Source of the DNA: Planctomycetota bacterium
GTDB taxonomy: Bacteria; Planctomycetota; UBA11346
Reading direction: 5' to 3'
Assembly (NCBI GenBank): GCA_022841245.1
Contig: JALHRW010000008.1
Coordinates: forward strand, 1 to 61,135
DNA: 61,135 nucleotides
The number at the start of each line of letters is the position of its first letter. Positions within the stretch are counted from its first letter, which is position 1. The position numbers and the translations under genes were made by a program. The notes beneath the pieces are model-generated. The model was not told the DNA's origin. It did no database searches and saw nothing but the letters and a program-made list of their open reading frames with translations. Below, one piece after another: positions 46,317 to 57,757 of this stretch.

Positions 46317-46868
46317 ATGGCCACCCCCGCCACCGTTCCCGGCGTCTACGCCCAGGGCCTGCTCGAGGTCGCGCAGCAGCGCGGCGTCCAGCCGGCCGTG
46401 GTCGACAGCTGCCGCGCCCTGGCCGAAGCGCTGACGCCCGCCGCCCTCGCCTCGCTCGACGATCCGCGGGTGGGCAAGGCGCGCGCCAAGGAGGCGCTCG
46501 GCGCCGTCCTCGCCGGCCAGCCGCGCGAGATCATCGACCTGCTGCGCCTGCTGGTCGACCGCAACCGCCTGGCCGAGGCTCCCGCCATCCTGCGCGAAGC
46601 CGTCCGCCGGGCCGAGAACGCCGCCGGCCTGGTGCGCGTGCGCGTGGTCAGCGCCCGGCCGCTGCAGGGCGACCTCGAAGCCCGCCTGACCGCCGCGGTC
46701 GGCGGCAAGGCCGAGATTTCCGTCGTCGTCAATCCCGCCCTGATCGGCGGGGCCACCGTCCGCGTCGGCGACCGCCTCGTCGATGCCAGCGTGAAGCGTC
46801 AGCTTCGCGAGATGCACAACCGCATGATCAATGCGCCCATCAGCGATGCGCTGTGGGCGAAGGAGTGA
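46317..46868 (+). CDS. atpH: F-type ATP synthase subunit delta
   Basis: 183 aa, the normal OSCP/delta length, joining the peripheral stalk to the top of the alpha3beta3 head. N-terminal helical domain ('[19 protein letters not shown]') and C-terminal domain with '[19 protein letters not shown]', a typical delta ending. Begins 3 bp after atpF and overlaps no known start of atpA. Confidence 0.93.
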   Translation: MATPATVPGVYAQGLLEVAQQRGVQPAVVDSCRALAEALTPAALASLDDPRVGKARAKEALGAVLAGQPREIIDLLRLLVDRNRLAEAPAILREAVRRAENAAGLVRVRVVSARPLQGDLEARLTAAVGGKAEISVVVNPALIGGATVRVGDRLVDASVKRQLREMHNRMINAPISDALWAKE

Positions 46869-46876
46869 CCTCTGTG

Positions 46877-48472
<1,596 letters not shown>

Positions 48473-48493
48473 GGCGCCGAGCCGGACCACCCC

Positions 48494-50912
<2,419 letters not shown>

Positions 50913-50920
50913 GGCGCGAC

Positions 50921-51316
50921 ATGCCCGTCACCCTCAAGCTCGTCACCCCGGTGAAGGTCCTGCCTCCGCAGCCGGGCCACCAGGTGACCTTCTCGGCCAG
51001 CGATGGTGAGATCGGCGTCCGCCAGGGCCACGCCCCGCTCGCCGCCCTGGTCGGCCACGGCCTGGTCGAGGTGCTGCAGCAGGACGGCAGCAAGAAGTCG
51101 TGGGCCGTGCGTGGCGGAGTCGCCCAGGTGCTGCAGGACGAGGTCAACGTGCTGGTCATCGAGGCGGTCGAGGTCTCGGCGATCGACACGGCCAAGGTCC
51201 AGGCCCGGCTCGAAGCCCTCGCCAGTGGCGAGAAGGCCGACAAGGACGACGAAGCAGCGTGGCTGCGCGGTCAGCTGATGGCCGTGGCCCGCTCCAAGTC
51301 CTCCGGCAAGCACTGA
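50921..51316 (+). CDS. atpC: F-type ATP synthase subunit epsilon
   Basis: 131 aa. The N-terminal beta-sandwich is clear ('LKLVTPVKVLPPQPGHQVTF', 'GEIGVRQGHAPLAALVGHG', 'WAVRGGVAQVLQDEVNVLV') and a short helical C-terminus follows. It couples the rotor to the c-ring and inhibits ATP hydrolysis. Last gene of the operon; the heptamer inverted repeat begins 17 bp after its stop. Confidence 0.93.
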   Translation: MPVTLKLVTPVKVLPPQPGHQVTFSASDGEIGVRQGHAPLAALVGHGLVEVLQQDGSKKSWAVRGGVAQVLQDEVNVLVIEAVEVSAIDTAKVQARLEALASGEKADKDDEAAWLRGQLMAVARSKSSGKH

Positions 51317-51333
51317 CCCGCCATTGCCCCTGG

Positions 51334-51488
51334 GTTCGTGGTTCGTAGTTCGTGGTTCGTGGTTCCGATCGGACCGCGCCCGAGCCACTCCATGTCCGAT
51401 AGGCAACGATCGGCTCCAGACGCTGGCACGCACGTTTGATCTGGTTGCAGGGTGCGGAACCACGAACCACGAACCACGAACCACGAAC
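51334..51488. repeat. Heptamer inverted-repeat element 1
   Basis: Left arm 51334-51366 is four heptamers GTTCGTG (one reads GTTCGTA) plus GTTCC. Right arm 51456-51488 is its inverted copy (CACGAAC units), 32 of 33 positions matching. The 89-bp spacer has no frame of note. It fills the gap between atpC and rnd. Same architecture as the element at 54205-54347. Confidence 0.9.
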
Positions 51489-51496
51489 GGATCGTC

Positions 51497-52603
51497 ATGA
51501 CCATCCCCTGGATCTCCGATGGCCCAGGCATGGCCGAGGTCGCCGCCGCCTGCGCGTCGGCGCCGTGGATCGCCCTCGATACCGAGTCGAACTCGATGCA
51601 CGCCTACACCGAGCGCGTCTGCCTGGTGCAGATCAACGCCGGCGGACGGATGTTCGTGCTCGACCCGATCGCGCTCGGCGCTGCGGCGTTCGCCGCGCTC
51701 AAGGCGCCGCTCGAGGATCCCGCGATTACCGTCTGGCTGCATGGCGGCGAGTACGACGCGGCGGTGATGCGCCGTGACTTCGGCATCCAGATGCGCGGCG
51801 TGTTCGACAGCCAGCAGGCGGCCTCGATGCTCGGCTGGGAGCGCACCGGCTACGGCTCGGTGGTCGAACGCATCCTCGGCATCCAGCTGGCCAAGGATTT
51901 CGCGCAGTACGACTGGGCGATCCGGCCGATCGATCCCATGGCGCTCGCGTACGCCATCGACGACGTCCGCCATCTGCCCGAAGTCGCGCAGCAGCTGCAG
52001 CAGCTGGTCGCTGAGGCCGATCTGGTCGAGGAGACCGCCATTGCCTGCCGTGCGGTCGAGGATGCGACCTGGGGCGGCGGCTTCGATCCGGGTGGCTTCT
52101 ACCGCGTCAAGGGCGCCCGCGATCTGGGCAAACCGTGCCTGCCGGTGCTGGCCGCGCTGTGGACCTGGCGCGATGGCATCGCGCGCGAGATCGACAAGCC
52201 GCCCGGCCGGGTGATCAACAACGAGACGCTGCTGGCCCTGGTCCGCAAGCCGATCGTCACCTGGGCCCAGCTCAAGCATCTCGGGGTGAAGAACAGCGTG
52301 CTGACGCCGCATGGCGAATCGCTGCTGGCATGCCTGCGCGAGGCCAACGCCCACCCGCCCGAACTGCCACCACCGGTCAAGCACCGCGAGGTCGAGCCGA
52401 TCGAGGAGGAGCGCGAGAAGCGGATGAAGGACTGGCGCCGCGCCGAAAGCGAGAAGCGCGCTGTTCCGATGCAGGCGGTGTTGCCGGCCAAGGCGCTGGA
52501 GTACCTCAAGCGTTATGGCGCCGGCGATCTCACGCAGGTCCCGCAGCTCGGGCCGAAGCGCATCGCGTTGTACGGCGACAAGCTGCGCGAGTTGGCCAGG
52601 TAG
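51497..52603 (+). CDS. rnd: Ribonuclease D
   Basis: 368 aa 3'-5' exoribonuclease trimming tRNA and other RNA ends. DEDD motifs: 'IALDTESNSMHAYTERVCLV' (Asp, Glu), 'LHGGEYDAAVMRRDF' (Asp) and the ExoIII region 'YAIDDVRHLPEV' (Asp). One HRDC domain follows the core ('PVLAALWTWRDGIAREIDKP'), with a second HRDC-like helical end ('YLKRYGAGDLTQVPQLGPKR'). ATG 51497 begins 9 bp after the heptamer right arm; earlier in-frame sequence is only repeat. Confidence 0.92.
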   Translation: MTIPWISDGPGMAEVAAACASAPWIALDTESNSMHAYTERVCLVQINAGGRMFVLDPIALGAAAFAALKAPLEDPAITVWLHGGEYDAAVMRRDFGIQMRGVFDSQQAASMLGWERTGYGSVVERILGIQLAKDFAQYDWAIRPIDPMALAYAIDDVRHLPEVAQQLQQLVAEADLVEETAIACRAVEDATWGGGFDPGGFYRVKGARDLGKPCLPVLAALWTWRDGIAREIDKPPGRVINNETLLALVRKPIVTWAQLKHLGVKNSVLTPHGESLLACLREANAHPPELPPPVKHREVEPIEEEREKRMKDWRRAESEKRAVPMQAVLPAKALEYLKRYGAGDLTQVPQLGPKRIALYGDKLRELAR

Positions 52604-52608
52604 TCCCT

Positions 52609-52685
52609 GGGAGCGCCGCACTCCGGTGCGGCTCGAATCGCAACTTCAAGGCCGCCTAGCAGCCGCACCGGAGTGCGGCGCTCCC
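52609..52685. repeat. Perfect 25-bp inverted repeat (REP-like)
   Basis: Arms 52609-52633 and 52661-52685 are exact inverted copies around a 27-bp spacer. Each arm contains its own small palindrome CCGCAC-TCCG-GTGCGG. It lies between the convergent rnd and YugP-type genes and may also terminate both. It differs in sequence from the RAYT-flanking repeat. Confidence 0.88.
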
Positions 52686-52687
52686 GG

Positions 52688-53410
52688 CTAGTCGTCGCGG
52701 CGCGAGCCGAACACCAGGTAGGCGTACCAGGCGAAGTGCAGCGCAGCTGTGAGTGCGGCGGCCAGGTAGGTCAGGCCGGCGGCGAGCAGCACGCTTTTCA
52801 CCGCGTCGTCCTCCTCGCCTGGGCGGGTGATGCCCATGCTGACCAGGGCCAGCTTAGCGCGCTTCGATGCGTTGAACTCGTTGACCACGATGATGGTCGA
52901 GCAGAGCACGGCGGCGCCGAACCCGTAGAGGCCGATCAAAGCGATGGTGTGGGGCATGGTGCCTTCGGTCAGGCCGCGGGCACCGGCCAGCATGAAACCG
53001 ACCATCACCAGGATCGGGCCGAGCATCGAGCCGAAGTGCGCCGGATAGACCAGGATCGTCCGGCCCCACATCGACAGGTCGCCCTGGGCGTGCTGCAGGG
53101 CATGGCCGACCTCATGGGCGGCGACGCCAGCGGCGGCGGCGGTACGGCCGTTGTAGACGTCGGGCGACAGGGCCAGTTTCTTCTCGGTTGGACTGTAGTG
53201 GTCGGAGAGGAAGCCCTGGTGCTCGACCACGGTGACGTCGTTGACGTCATTGTGGCGCAGGATGGCGCGGGCGATCTCGGCCCCGGTCTTGCCGGAGCTG
53301 ATCGGGACGCCCTTCCCCTTGTTGAACTGGTACTTCACGTAGCCGGAGGCGGCCAGCGACATGAGCAGACCGACGCCGCCGATGGCCATGTCGACGAGGC
53401 TGAACATCAT
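52688..53410 (-). CDS. YugP-type membrane zinc metallopeptidase
   Basis: 240 aa. Zinc motif HExxH in 'GVAAHEVGHALQHAQGD', with the family segment 'SPDVYNGRTAAAAG' before it and an Asn-Glu-Phe-rich helix ('VVNEFNASKRAKLAL') after. An N-terminal membrane helix and about three C-terminal helices ('SMLGPILVMVGFMLAGA', 'IALIGLYGFGAAVLCSTIIV') anchor it. Typical of the YugP family; substrates unknown. Ends 3 bp from the inverted repeat shared with rnd. Confidence 0.92.
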   Translation of the reverse strand: MMFSLVDMAIGGVGLLMSLAASGYVKYQFNKGKGVPISSGKTGAEIARAILRHNDVNDVTVVEHQGFLSDHYSPTEKKLALSPDVYNGRTAAAAGVAAHEVGHALQHAQGDLSMWGRTILVYPAHFGSMLGPILVMVGFMLAGARGLTEGTMPHTIALIGLYGFGAAVLCSTIIVVNEFNASKRAKLALVSMGITRPGEEDDAVKSVLLAAGLTYLAAALTAALHFAWYAYLVFGSRRDD

Positions 53411-53463
53411 GGTCGAATCTCCTTGGTGATGGGTGTTTTAGCACCCCGCATGCCAAAGAAACC

Positions 53464-54195
53464 CTATCCGGAGGCGCCCTCTACGGCCGGATCCTCCGGT
53501 GTTTTACCGTCTTGCAGCGCAAGCCAGCGTCCATCCACCAGCACCTCCGCCGGTCCGAACCTGGCCTTGTAGGTCATCTTGGCGCACCCCGCGACCCAGA
53601 AGCCGGAGTACCACCAGCGCAGACCTTGCCGTGCCGCCTCGGCGATCTCGGCCATCGCCAGGACGGTGCCGAGGCCACGGTCGCGCTCGGCCGGATCCCA
53701 GTAGCAGTACACGCTGCTCCAGGCATCGCCGACCACGTCGCACAGGGCGACGCCGAGCAGCCGGCCGTCGGCGGTGCGCGCGTGCAGCTCGCCGCCGCTG
53801 ATGCCGGCGTCCTCGGTCATGAAGCGGGTCGGTGGCTCGTCATCCGCATCGCCATGCACCGTCTCCTGGTAGCTCCGCCACAACGTCAGGCGCTCGTCAT
53901 CGATCCCGCGCGGCTGCCAGGTGAAGGCGAGGTCGGCGTTGCGTCGCCACGCCCGCCGCTGATCGCGTCGCGGCGTGAAGCCGGCCACCGCCACGCGGAT
54001 CGGCTGGCAGGCTTCGCAGCCCTCGCAGGTCGGGCGGTAGAACATCGCCCCGTTGCGGCGGAAGCGGTTGTCGAGCAGCACCCGGTACAACCCGTCGTCG
54101 ACCTCGTCGTCGACGTGGAAGGCGTGGAAGCGCCGCTCCGGCAGATACGGGCACGGCCCGGCGTCGATCAGCGCTCCTCGTATGCTGGGCATCAT
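53464..54195 (-). CDS. bpt: Aspartate/glutamate leucyltransferase (Bpt-type)
   Basis: 243 aa. Transfers an amino acid from aminoacyl-tRNA to protein N-termini, marking them for ClpAP-type degradation. The N-terminal Cys-rich motif 'CPYLPERRFHAF' and 'FYRPTCEGCEACQPIRVAV', plus C-terminal GNAT-fold elements ('RDRGLGTVLAMAEIAEAAR', 'LRWWYSGFWVAGCAKMTYKARF'), match the Ate1/Bpt family. Starts ATG 54195 or 54192 (GTG 54201 also in frame). The heptamer repeat's left arm lies directly upstream of the start. Confidence 0.92.
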   Translation of the reverse strand: MMPSIRGALIDAGPCPYLPERRFHAFHVDDEVDDGLYRVLLDNRFRRNGAMFYRPTCEGCEACQPIRVAVAGFTPRRDQRRAWRRNADLAFTWQPRGIDDERLTLWRSYQETVHGDADDEPPTRFMTEDAGISGGELHARTADGRLLGVALCDVVGDAWSSVYCYWDPAERDRGLGTVLAMAEIAEAARQGLRWWYSGFWVAGCAKMTYKARFGPAEVLVDGRWLALQDGKTPEDPAVEGASG

Positions 54196-54204
54196 TGCCA
54201 CCAG

Positions 54205-54347
54205 GGTCCGGGGTCCGGGGTCCGGGGTCCGGGGTCCGGACGCGTCGACACGGAGTATGACGAAAGGCGCAGAGCGGATGGTGACGGGGCCTGGTCTGGT
54301 TGCGTCGCTGCTAGGGACCCCGGACCCCGGACCCCTGACCCCGGACC
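54205..54347. repeat. Heptamer inverted-repeat element 2
   Basis: Left arm 54205-54239 is five GGTCCGG heptamers. Right arm 54315-54347 inverts 33 bp of it with one mismatch (one unit CCTGACC). The 77-bp spacer holds TCTGGTTGC, a 9-mer also present 7 bp before the right arm of element 1. It fills the gap between the bpt start and the glyA stop. Confidence 0.9.
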
Positions 54348-54361
54348 TTCAGCGGCAATGA

Positions 54362-55639
54362 TCAGTAGATCGGGAACTTGTCGCACAGCGCCCGGGCCTC
54401 GGCCTTCGCCTTGGCCAGCTTCGCCGCGTCGTCCCGGCCCTTGAGCGCGGCATCCATGATGCGCGCGACCTGCACGCACTCGGCGACGCCGAAGCCGCGG
54501 CTGCACACCGCCGGGGTGCCGATGCGGATGCCGCTGCCCTGCTGCGCCGGCTGGGTGTCGAAGGGGATCAGGTTCTTGTTTACCGTGATCCCGACCTCGT
54601 GCAGCTTGTCCTCGGCCTGCTTGCCGGTGACGCCCTGGCTCATGACGTTGAGCGAGAACAGGTGGTTGTCGCTGCCGTCCGAGACGACCTGCCAGCCGAG
54701 CCGCTTGAACTCCTCGGCCATGGCGCTGGCGCTGGCCTTGACCCGGCCCATGTACTCGGCCCATTCCGGGCGCAGCGCCTCGCCGAAGGCGGCGGCCTTG
54801 GCGGCGATGACGTGCATCAGCGGGCCGCCCTGGATGCCGGGGAACACGCGGCTGTTGACCTTCTTCATGTGCTCGGCGCTGCGCGCGAAGATCATGCCGC
54901 CGCGCGGGCCGCGCAGGGTCTTGTGCGTGGTCGTGGTGACGAAGTCGGCGTGGCCGAAGGGCGACGGGTGCAGGCCGGCGGCGACCAGGCCGGCGATGTG
55001 CGCCATGTCGACGAAGAGCAGGGCGCCGACCTTCTTGGCGATGGCGGCGAAGGCGGGGAAGTCGAGGGTGCGCGAGTAGTTCGACGCGCCGGCGATGATC
55101 ATCTTGGGCTGGAACTCGACCGCGATGCGCTCGACCTCGGCCATGTCGATGCGGCCGGTCTCCTTGGATACGCCGTAGCTCTGGATGGTGTAGTCGAGGC
55201 CGGAGAAGTTCAGCTTGTAGCCGTGGGTCAGGTGGCCGCCGTGGTCGAGCGACATGCCCAGGACCTTGTCGCCCTTCTGGAGGCCGGCGGCCATGTAGAC
55301 GGCCATGTTGGCCTGCGAGCCGGAGTGCGGCTGGACGTTGCAGCCGTAGTCGGTCTTGAACAGCTGCTGGGCGCGCTTGATCGCCAGTTCCTCGGCCTGG
55401 TCGACGAATTCGCAGCCGCCGTAGTAGCGTTTGCCGGGATAGCCTTCGGCGTACTTGTTGGTCAGCAGCGAGCCCTGCGCTTCGAGCACCGCCGTCGAGA
55501 CGATGTTCTCGGAGGCGATCAGCTCGATGGTGTGCTGCTGGCGGTCGGCTTCGCGCTGGATGATGGCGGCGAGATCGGGATCGCTGCTGGCGAGGGGACG
55601 GGGGGCGGTGAAACGGGAGGCGGGGGCGGGGTTGGACAT
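54362..55639 (-). CDS. glyA: Serine hydroxymethyltransferase
   Basis: 425 aa PLP enzyme interconverting serine and glycine with tetrahydrofolate, the main source of one-carbon units. '[11 protein letters not shown]', '[11 protein letters not shown]', '[11 protein letters not shown]' and the PLP-lysine site '[14 protein letters not shown]' are all present. The loop '[12 protein letters not shown]' has Asn where most have Ala. ATG 55639 has a GGGAG site 7 bases upstream; the leader carries a ZTP riboswitch, so expression should rise when folate-dependent purine synthesis stalls. Confidence 0.97.
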   Translation of the reverse strand: MSNPAPASRFTAPRPLASSDPDLAAIIQREADRQQHTIELIASENIVSTAVLEAQGSLLTNKYAEGYPGKRYYGGCEFVDQAEELAIKRAQQLFKTDYGCNVQPHSGSQANMAVYMAAGLQKGDKVLGMSLDHGGHLTHGYKLNFSGLDYTIQSYGVSKETGRIDMAEVERIAVEFQPKMIIAGASNYSRTLDFPAFAAIAKKVGALLFVDMAHIAGLVAAGLHPSPFGHADFVTTTTHKTLRGPRGGMIFARSAEHMKKVNSRVFPGIQGGPLMHVIAAKAAAFGEALRPEWAEYMGRVKASASAMAEEFKRLGWQVVSDGSDNHLFSLNVMSQGVTGKQAEDKLHEVGITVNKNLIPFDTQPAQQGSGIRIGTPAVCSRGFGVAECVQVARIMDAALKGRDDAAKLAKAKAEARALCDKFPIY

Positions 55640-55757
55640 CGGGCATCTCCCAGTCGGGGGTTGTGGATGCCCAGGCGCGCGGCGGATACGTCGGTGACTC
55701 CCTCGCGGTTGCCCGCGTCCAGCCCGGCGGGCCGTCAGCGCCAGTCGTCACCGATGC
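55640..55757 (-). promoter_or_regulatory. ZTP (pfl) riboswitch controlling glyA
   Basis: On the minus strand, stem halves TCGGTGAC (55754-55747) and GTCACCGA (55698-55691) close a domain holding GACTGGCG and GAGGGAGTCACC. It is followed by CGCGCCTGGGCATCC (ending at 55665), the conserved ZTP/pfl pattern. GGGCATC of that last part (55672-55666) can instead pair with GATGCCC (55647-55641), covering the end of the GGGAG ribosome site and the start-codon spacer. This suggests ligand-dependent release of translation. glyA is a known target of this riboswitch class. Confidence 0.85.
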
Positions 55758-55795
55758 GCGGGAGGATGCCAGCCGAGCCCCCGGCTCAAGCGCCA

Positions 55796-55835
55796 GCTGG
55801 ACCGCCCTTTGACCGGCTGGACCGCCCTTTGACCG
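55796..55835 (+). repeat. 20-bp tandem duplication
   Basis: GCTGGACCGCCCTTTGACCG occurs twice head to tail, exactly, about 40 bp before the small lipoprotein gene and upstream of the glyA riboswitch. Recent duplication, or paired binding sites. Confidence 0.7.
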
Positions 55836-55873
55836 TCGAGCCCACCCGTGGCATGCTGCCGCCGGAGACCTCC

Positions 55874-56146
55874 ATGACCCGCCTCGCCATCCTTGCCTGC
55901 GCCCTCGCCCTCACCGCCTGTGCCGGGCCGCCGCGCACCATCTCCCTCAACTACATGAAGATGGAGGTCACCGACGTCCAGGCGGCCGAGGACAAGGCGG
56001 CGATCAAGGCGATCTCCGGAGTGAACAACGTCGTTCTCGAGCACGCCCGTGACGGCACCGTCCGCGTTCAGGTCTACGCCCTCGATGGCAAGGAAGCCGG
56101 GGTGATGCCCAAGGTCGAGGAGTTGGGCTACACGCGGGTCAGGTAA
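55874..56146 (+). CDS. Small lipoprotein with HMA-like fold
   Basis: 90 aa. The lipoprotein signal 'MTRLAILACALALTAC' predicts lipid attachment at Cys16. The mature part ('MKMEVTDVQAAEDKAAIKAI', 'GVNNVVLEHARDGTVRVQVY', 'KVEELGYTRVR') has the beta-alpha-beta-beta-alpha-beta rhythm of heavy-metal-associated domains, but the metal-binding CxxC is missing. So it is either a non-metal relative or binds differently. Divergent from glyA; 58 bp before DAHP synthase. Confidence 0.75.
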   Translation: MTRLAILACALALTACAGPPRTISLNYMKMEVTDVQAAEDKAAIKAISGVNNVVLEHARDGTVRVQVYALDGKEAGVMPKVEELGYTRVR

Positions 56147-56204
56147 GGTTGCGCGGTCCCGCTGGCGCGACGGGCAGGCTTCCTAGCATTCCCGCCCTCC
56201 TGCC

Positions 56205-57266
56205 ATGCTGCACCGCACCGACGACCTGCGCATCGAGGGGCTCTCACCCCTGCTGCCCCCAGCCATCCTCATGGAGGAGATCCCGCTGTCCGAGCGGGCT
56301 TCGGAGACTGTGGCCACCGGGCGGGCAGCGGTCGTTCGTGCCCTGCGCGGCGAGGATCACCGCCTCATCGTCGTGGTCGGGCCGTGCTCGATCCACGATC
56401 CGGTGGCAGCGCTCGACTACGCCGCCCAGCTGAAGCCGGTCGCCGCCGAACTGGCTGGCGAGCTGCTGGTGGTCATGCGCGTCTACTTCGAGAAGCCGCG
56501 CACCACAGTGGGGTGGAAGGGCCTGATCAACGACCCCGACCTCGACGGCTCGTTCCGCATCAACAAGGGCCTGCGCATCGCCCGCAAGCTGCTGTGCGAC
56601 CTCGCCGACCTCGGCCTGCCCGCCGGCTGCGAGTTTCTCGACCCGATCACTCCGCAATTCATCGCCGATCTGGTCAGCTGGGGCGCGATCGGCGCCCGCA
56701 CCACCGAGAGCCAGGTGCATCGCGAGCTGGCCTCAGGCCTGTCCGTGCCGGTCGGCTTCAAGAATGGCACGGATGGCAACCTGCAGATCGCCATCGACGC
56801 GATGCGCAGCGCGGCGCATCCGCACCGCTTCCTCTCGGTGACCAAGCAGGGGGTGGCGGCGATCGTCGCCACGCGCGGCAACCCGGACACGCATATCATC
56901 CTGCGCGGAGCCACCTCTGGCCCCAACTACGCGTCCGAGGACGTGGCGCGGGCCTGCGCCGCCCTCACCGCGGCCGGATTGCCGGGCCGGGTGATGATCG
57001 ACTGCAGCCACGGTAACAGCGCCAAGGACCATCGCCGTCAGATGGCGGTCGGCGAGGCGGTTGCCGCCCAGCTGCGCGCCGGCGCCCGCGGCATCGCCGG
57101 CGTGATGATCGAAAGCCACCTGCAGGCCGGACGCCAGAATGTGCCGAGCCACGGAGCGCCGGCCCAGCTGGTCTACGGCCAGTCGATCACCGACGCCTGC
57201 CTGGGCTGGAGCGACACCGTACCGGTGCTGCGCAGCCTGGCCGAGGCGGTCCGGGCCACGCGCTGA
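56205..57266 (+). CDS. aroG: DAHP synthase, class I (AroG/AroF type)
   Basis: 353 aa. Condenses phosphoenolpyruvate and erythrose 4-phosphate in the first step of aromatic amino acid synthesis. Class I signatures: 'VVVGPCSIHDPVAALDYA', 'MRVYFEKPRTTVGWKGLIND', 'GARTTESQVHRELASGLS', 'VGFKNGTDGNLQIAIDA' and 'MIDCSHGNSAKDHRRQ'. Length and motifs match the feedback-regulated E. coli isoenzymes; which amino acid inhibits it cannot be told. Confidence 0.95.
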   Translation: MLHRTDDLRIEGLSPLLPPAILMEEIPLSERASETVATGRAAVVRALRGEDHRLIVVVGPCSIHDPVAALDYAAQLKPVAAELAGELLVVMRVYFEKPRTTVGWKGLINDPDLDGSFRINKGLRIARKLLCDLADLGLPAGCEFLDPITPQFIADLVSWGAIGARTTESQVHRELASGLSVPVGFKNGTDGNLQIAIDAMRSAAHPHRFLSVTKQGVAAIVATRGNPDTHIILRGATSGPNYASEDVARACAALTAAGLPGRVMIDCSHGNSAKDHRRQMAVGEAVAAQLRAGARGIAGVMIESHLQAGRQNVPSHGAPAQLVYGQSITDACLGWSDTVPVLRSLAEAVRATR

Positions 57267-57334
57267 CTCGCAATCCACTCGCTGGTCTGGGCTGCTGAAC
57301 TTGCCTTGAGTGTCCGGCGGCGGACCATCGAGCC

Positions 57335-57751
57335 ATGCCGCTTACCCAATGGTCCGAGGCATGGCGAACCGGCGACGAAACGGTCGATAGCCAGCACATT
57401 GAACTGTTCCGCATGGTGAACGGCCTGCACGACGCGATCGTCGCCGGGCAGGGCCGCGAACAGCTGACCGTGACGCTCGATGCCCTCGCCGCCTACGTCG
57501 GGACCCATTTCCAGACCGAGGAGCGGCTGATGCAGCAGGGCGGCTACCCCGGCTTCGCCGCCCACAAGGCCAAGCACGAGGAGCTCAAGAAGAACGCGGC
57601 CAAGGTCATCGACGACTACCGCAGCGGTCGTGCCGTGCTGACCATCTCGCTATCGCGTTTTCTCGCCGACTGGATCCGGCATCACATCGATGGCGAGGAT
57701 CGGGCGATGATCCGCTACTTCCAGGCGAGGAGCACCCATCCGCCGGGGTGA
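57335..57751 (+). CDS. Bacteriohemerythrin
   Basis: 138 aa single-domain O2-binding di-iron protein. All ligand motifs are present: 'TVDSQHIELFRMVN', 'YVGTHFQTEERLMQQ', 'FAAHKAKHEELKK' and 'WIRHHIDGEDRAM' (His and Asp). Third hemerythrin-type gene in the window but far from the norZ operon. May carry oxygen or sense or buffer NO. Convergent with the ftsA-like gene, 6 bp apart. Confidence 0.95.
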   Translation: MPLTQWSEAWRTGDETVDSQHIELFRMVNGLHDAIVAGQGREQLTVTLDALAAYVGTHFQTEERLMQQGGYPGFAAHKAKHEELKKNAAKVIDDYRSGRAVLTISLSRFLADWIRHHIDGEDRAMIRYFQARSTHPPG

Positions 57752-57757
57752 CCCGCT

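Noticed and set aside
51334-51488. CRISPR array
   Set aside because: Units are 7 bp, contiguous, without spacers, and the second array is inverted.
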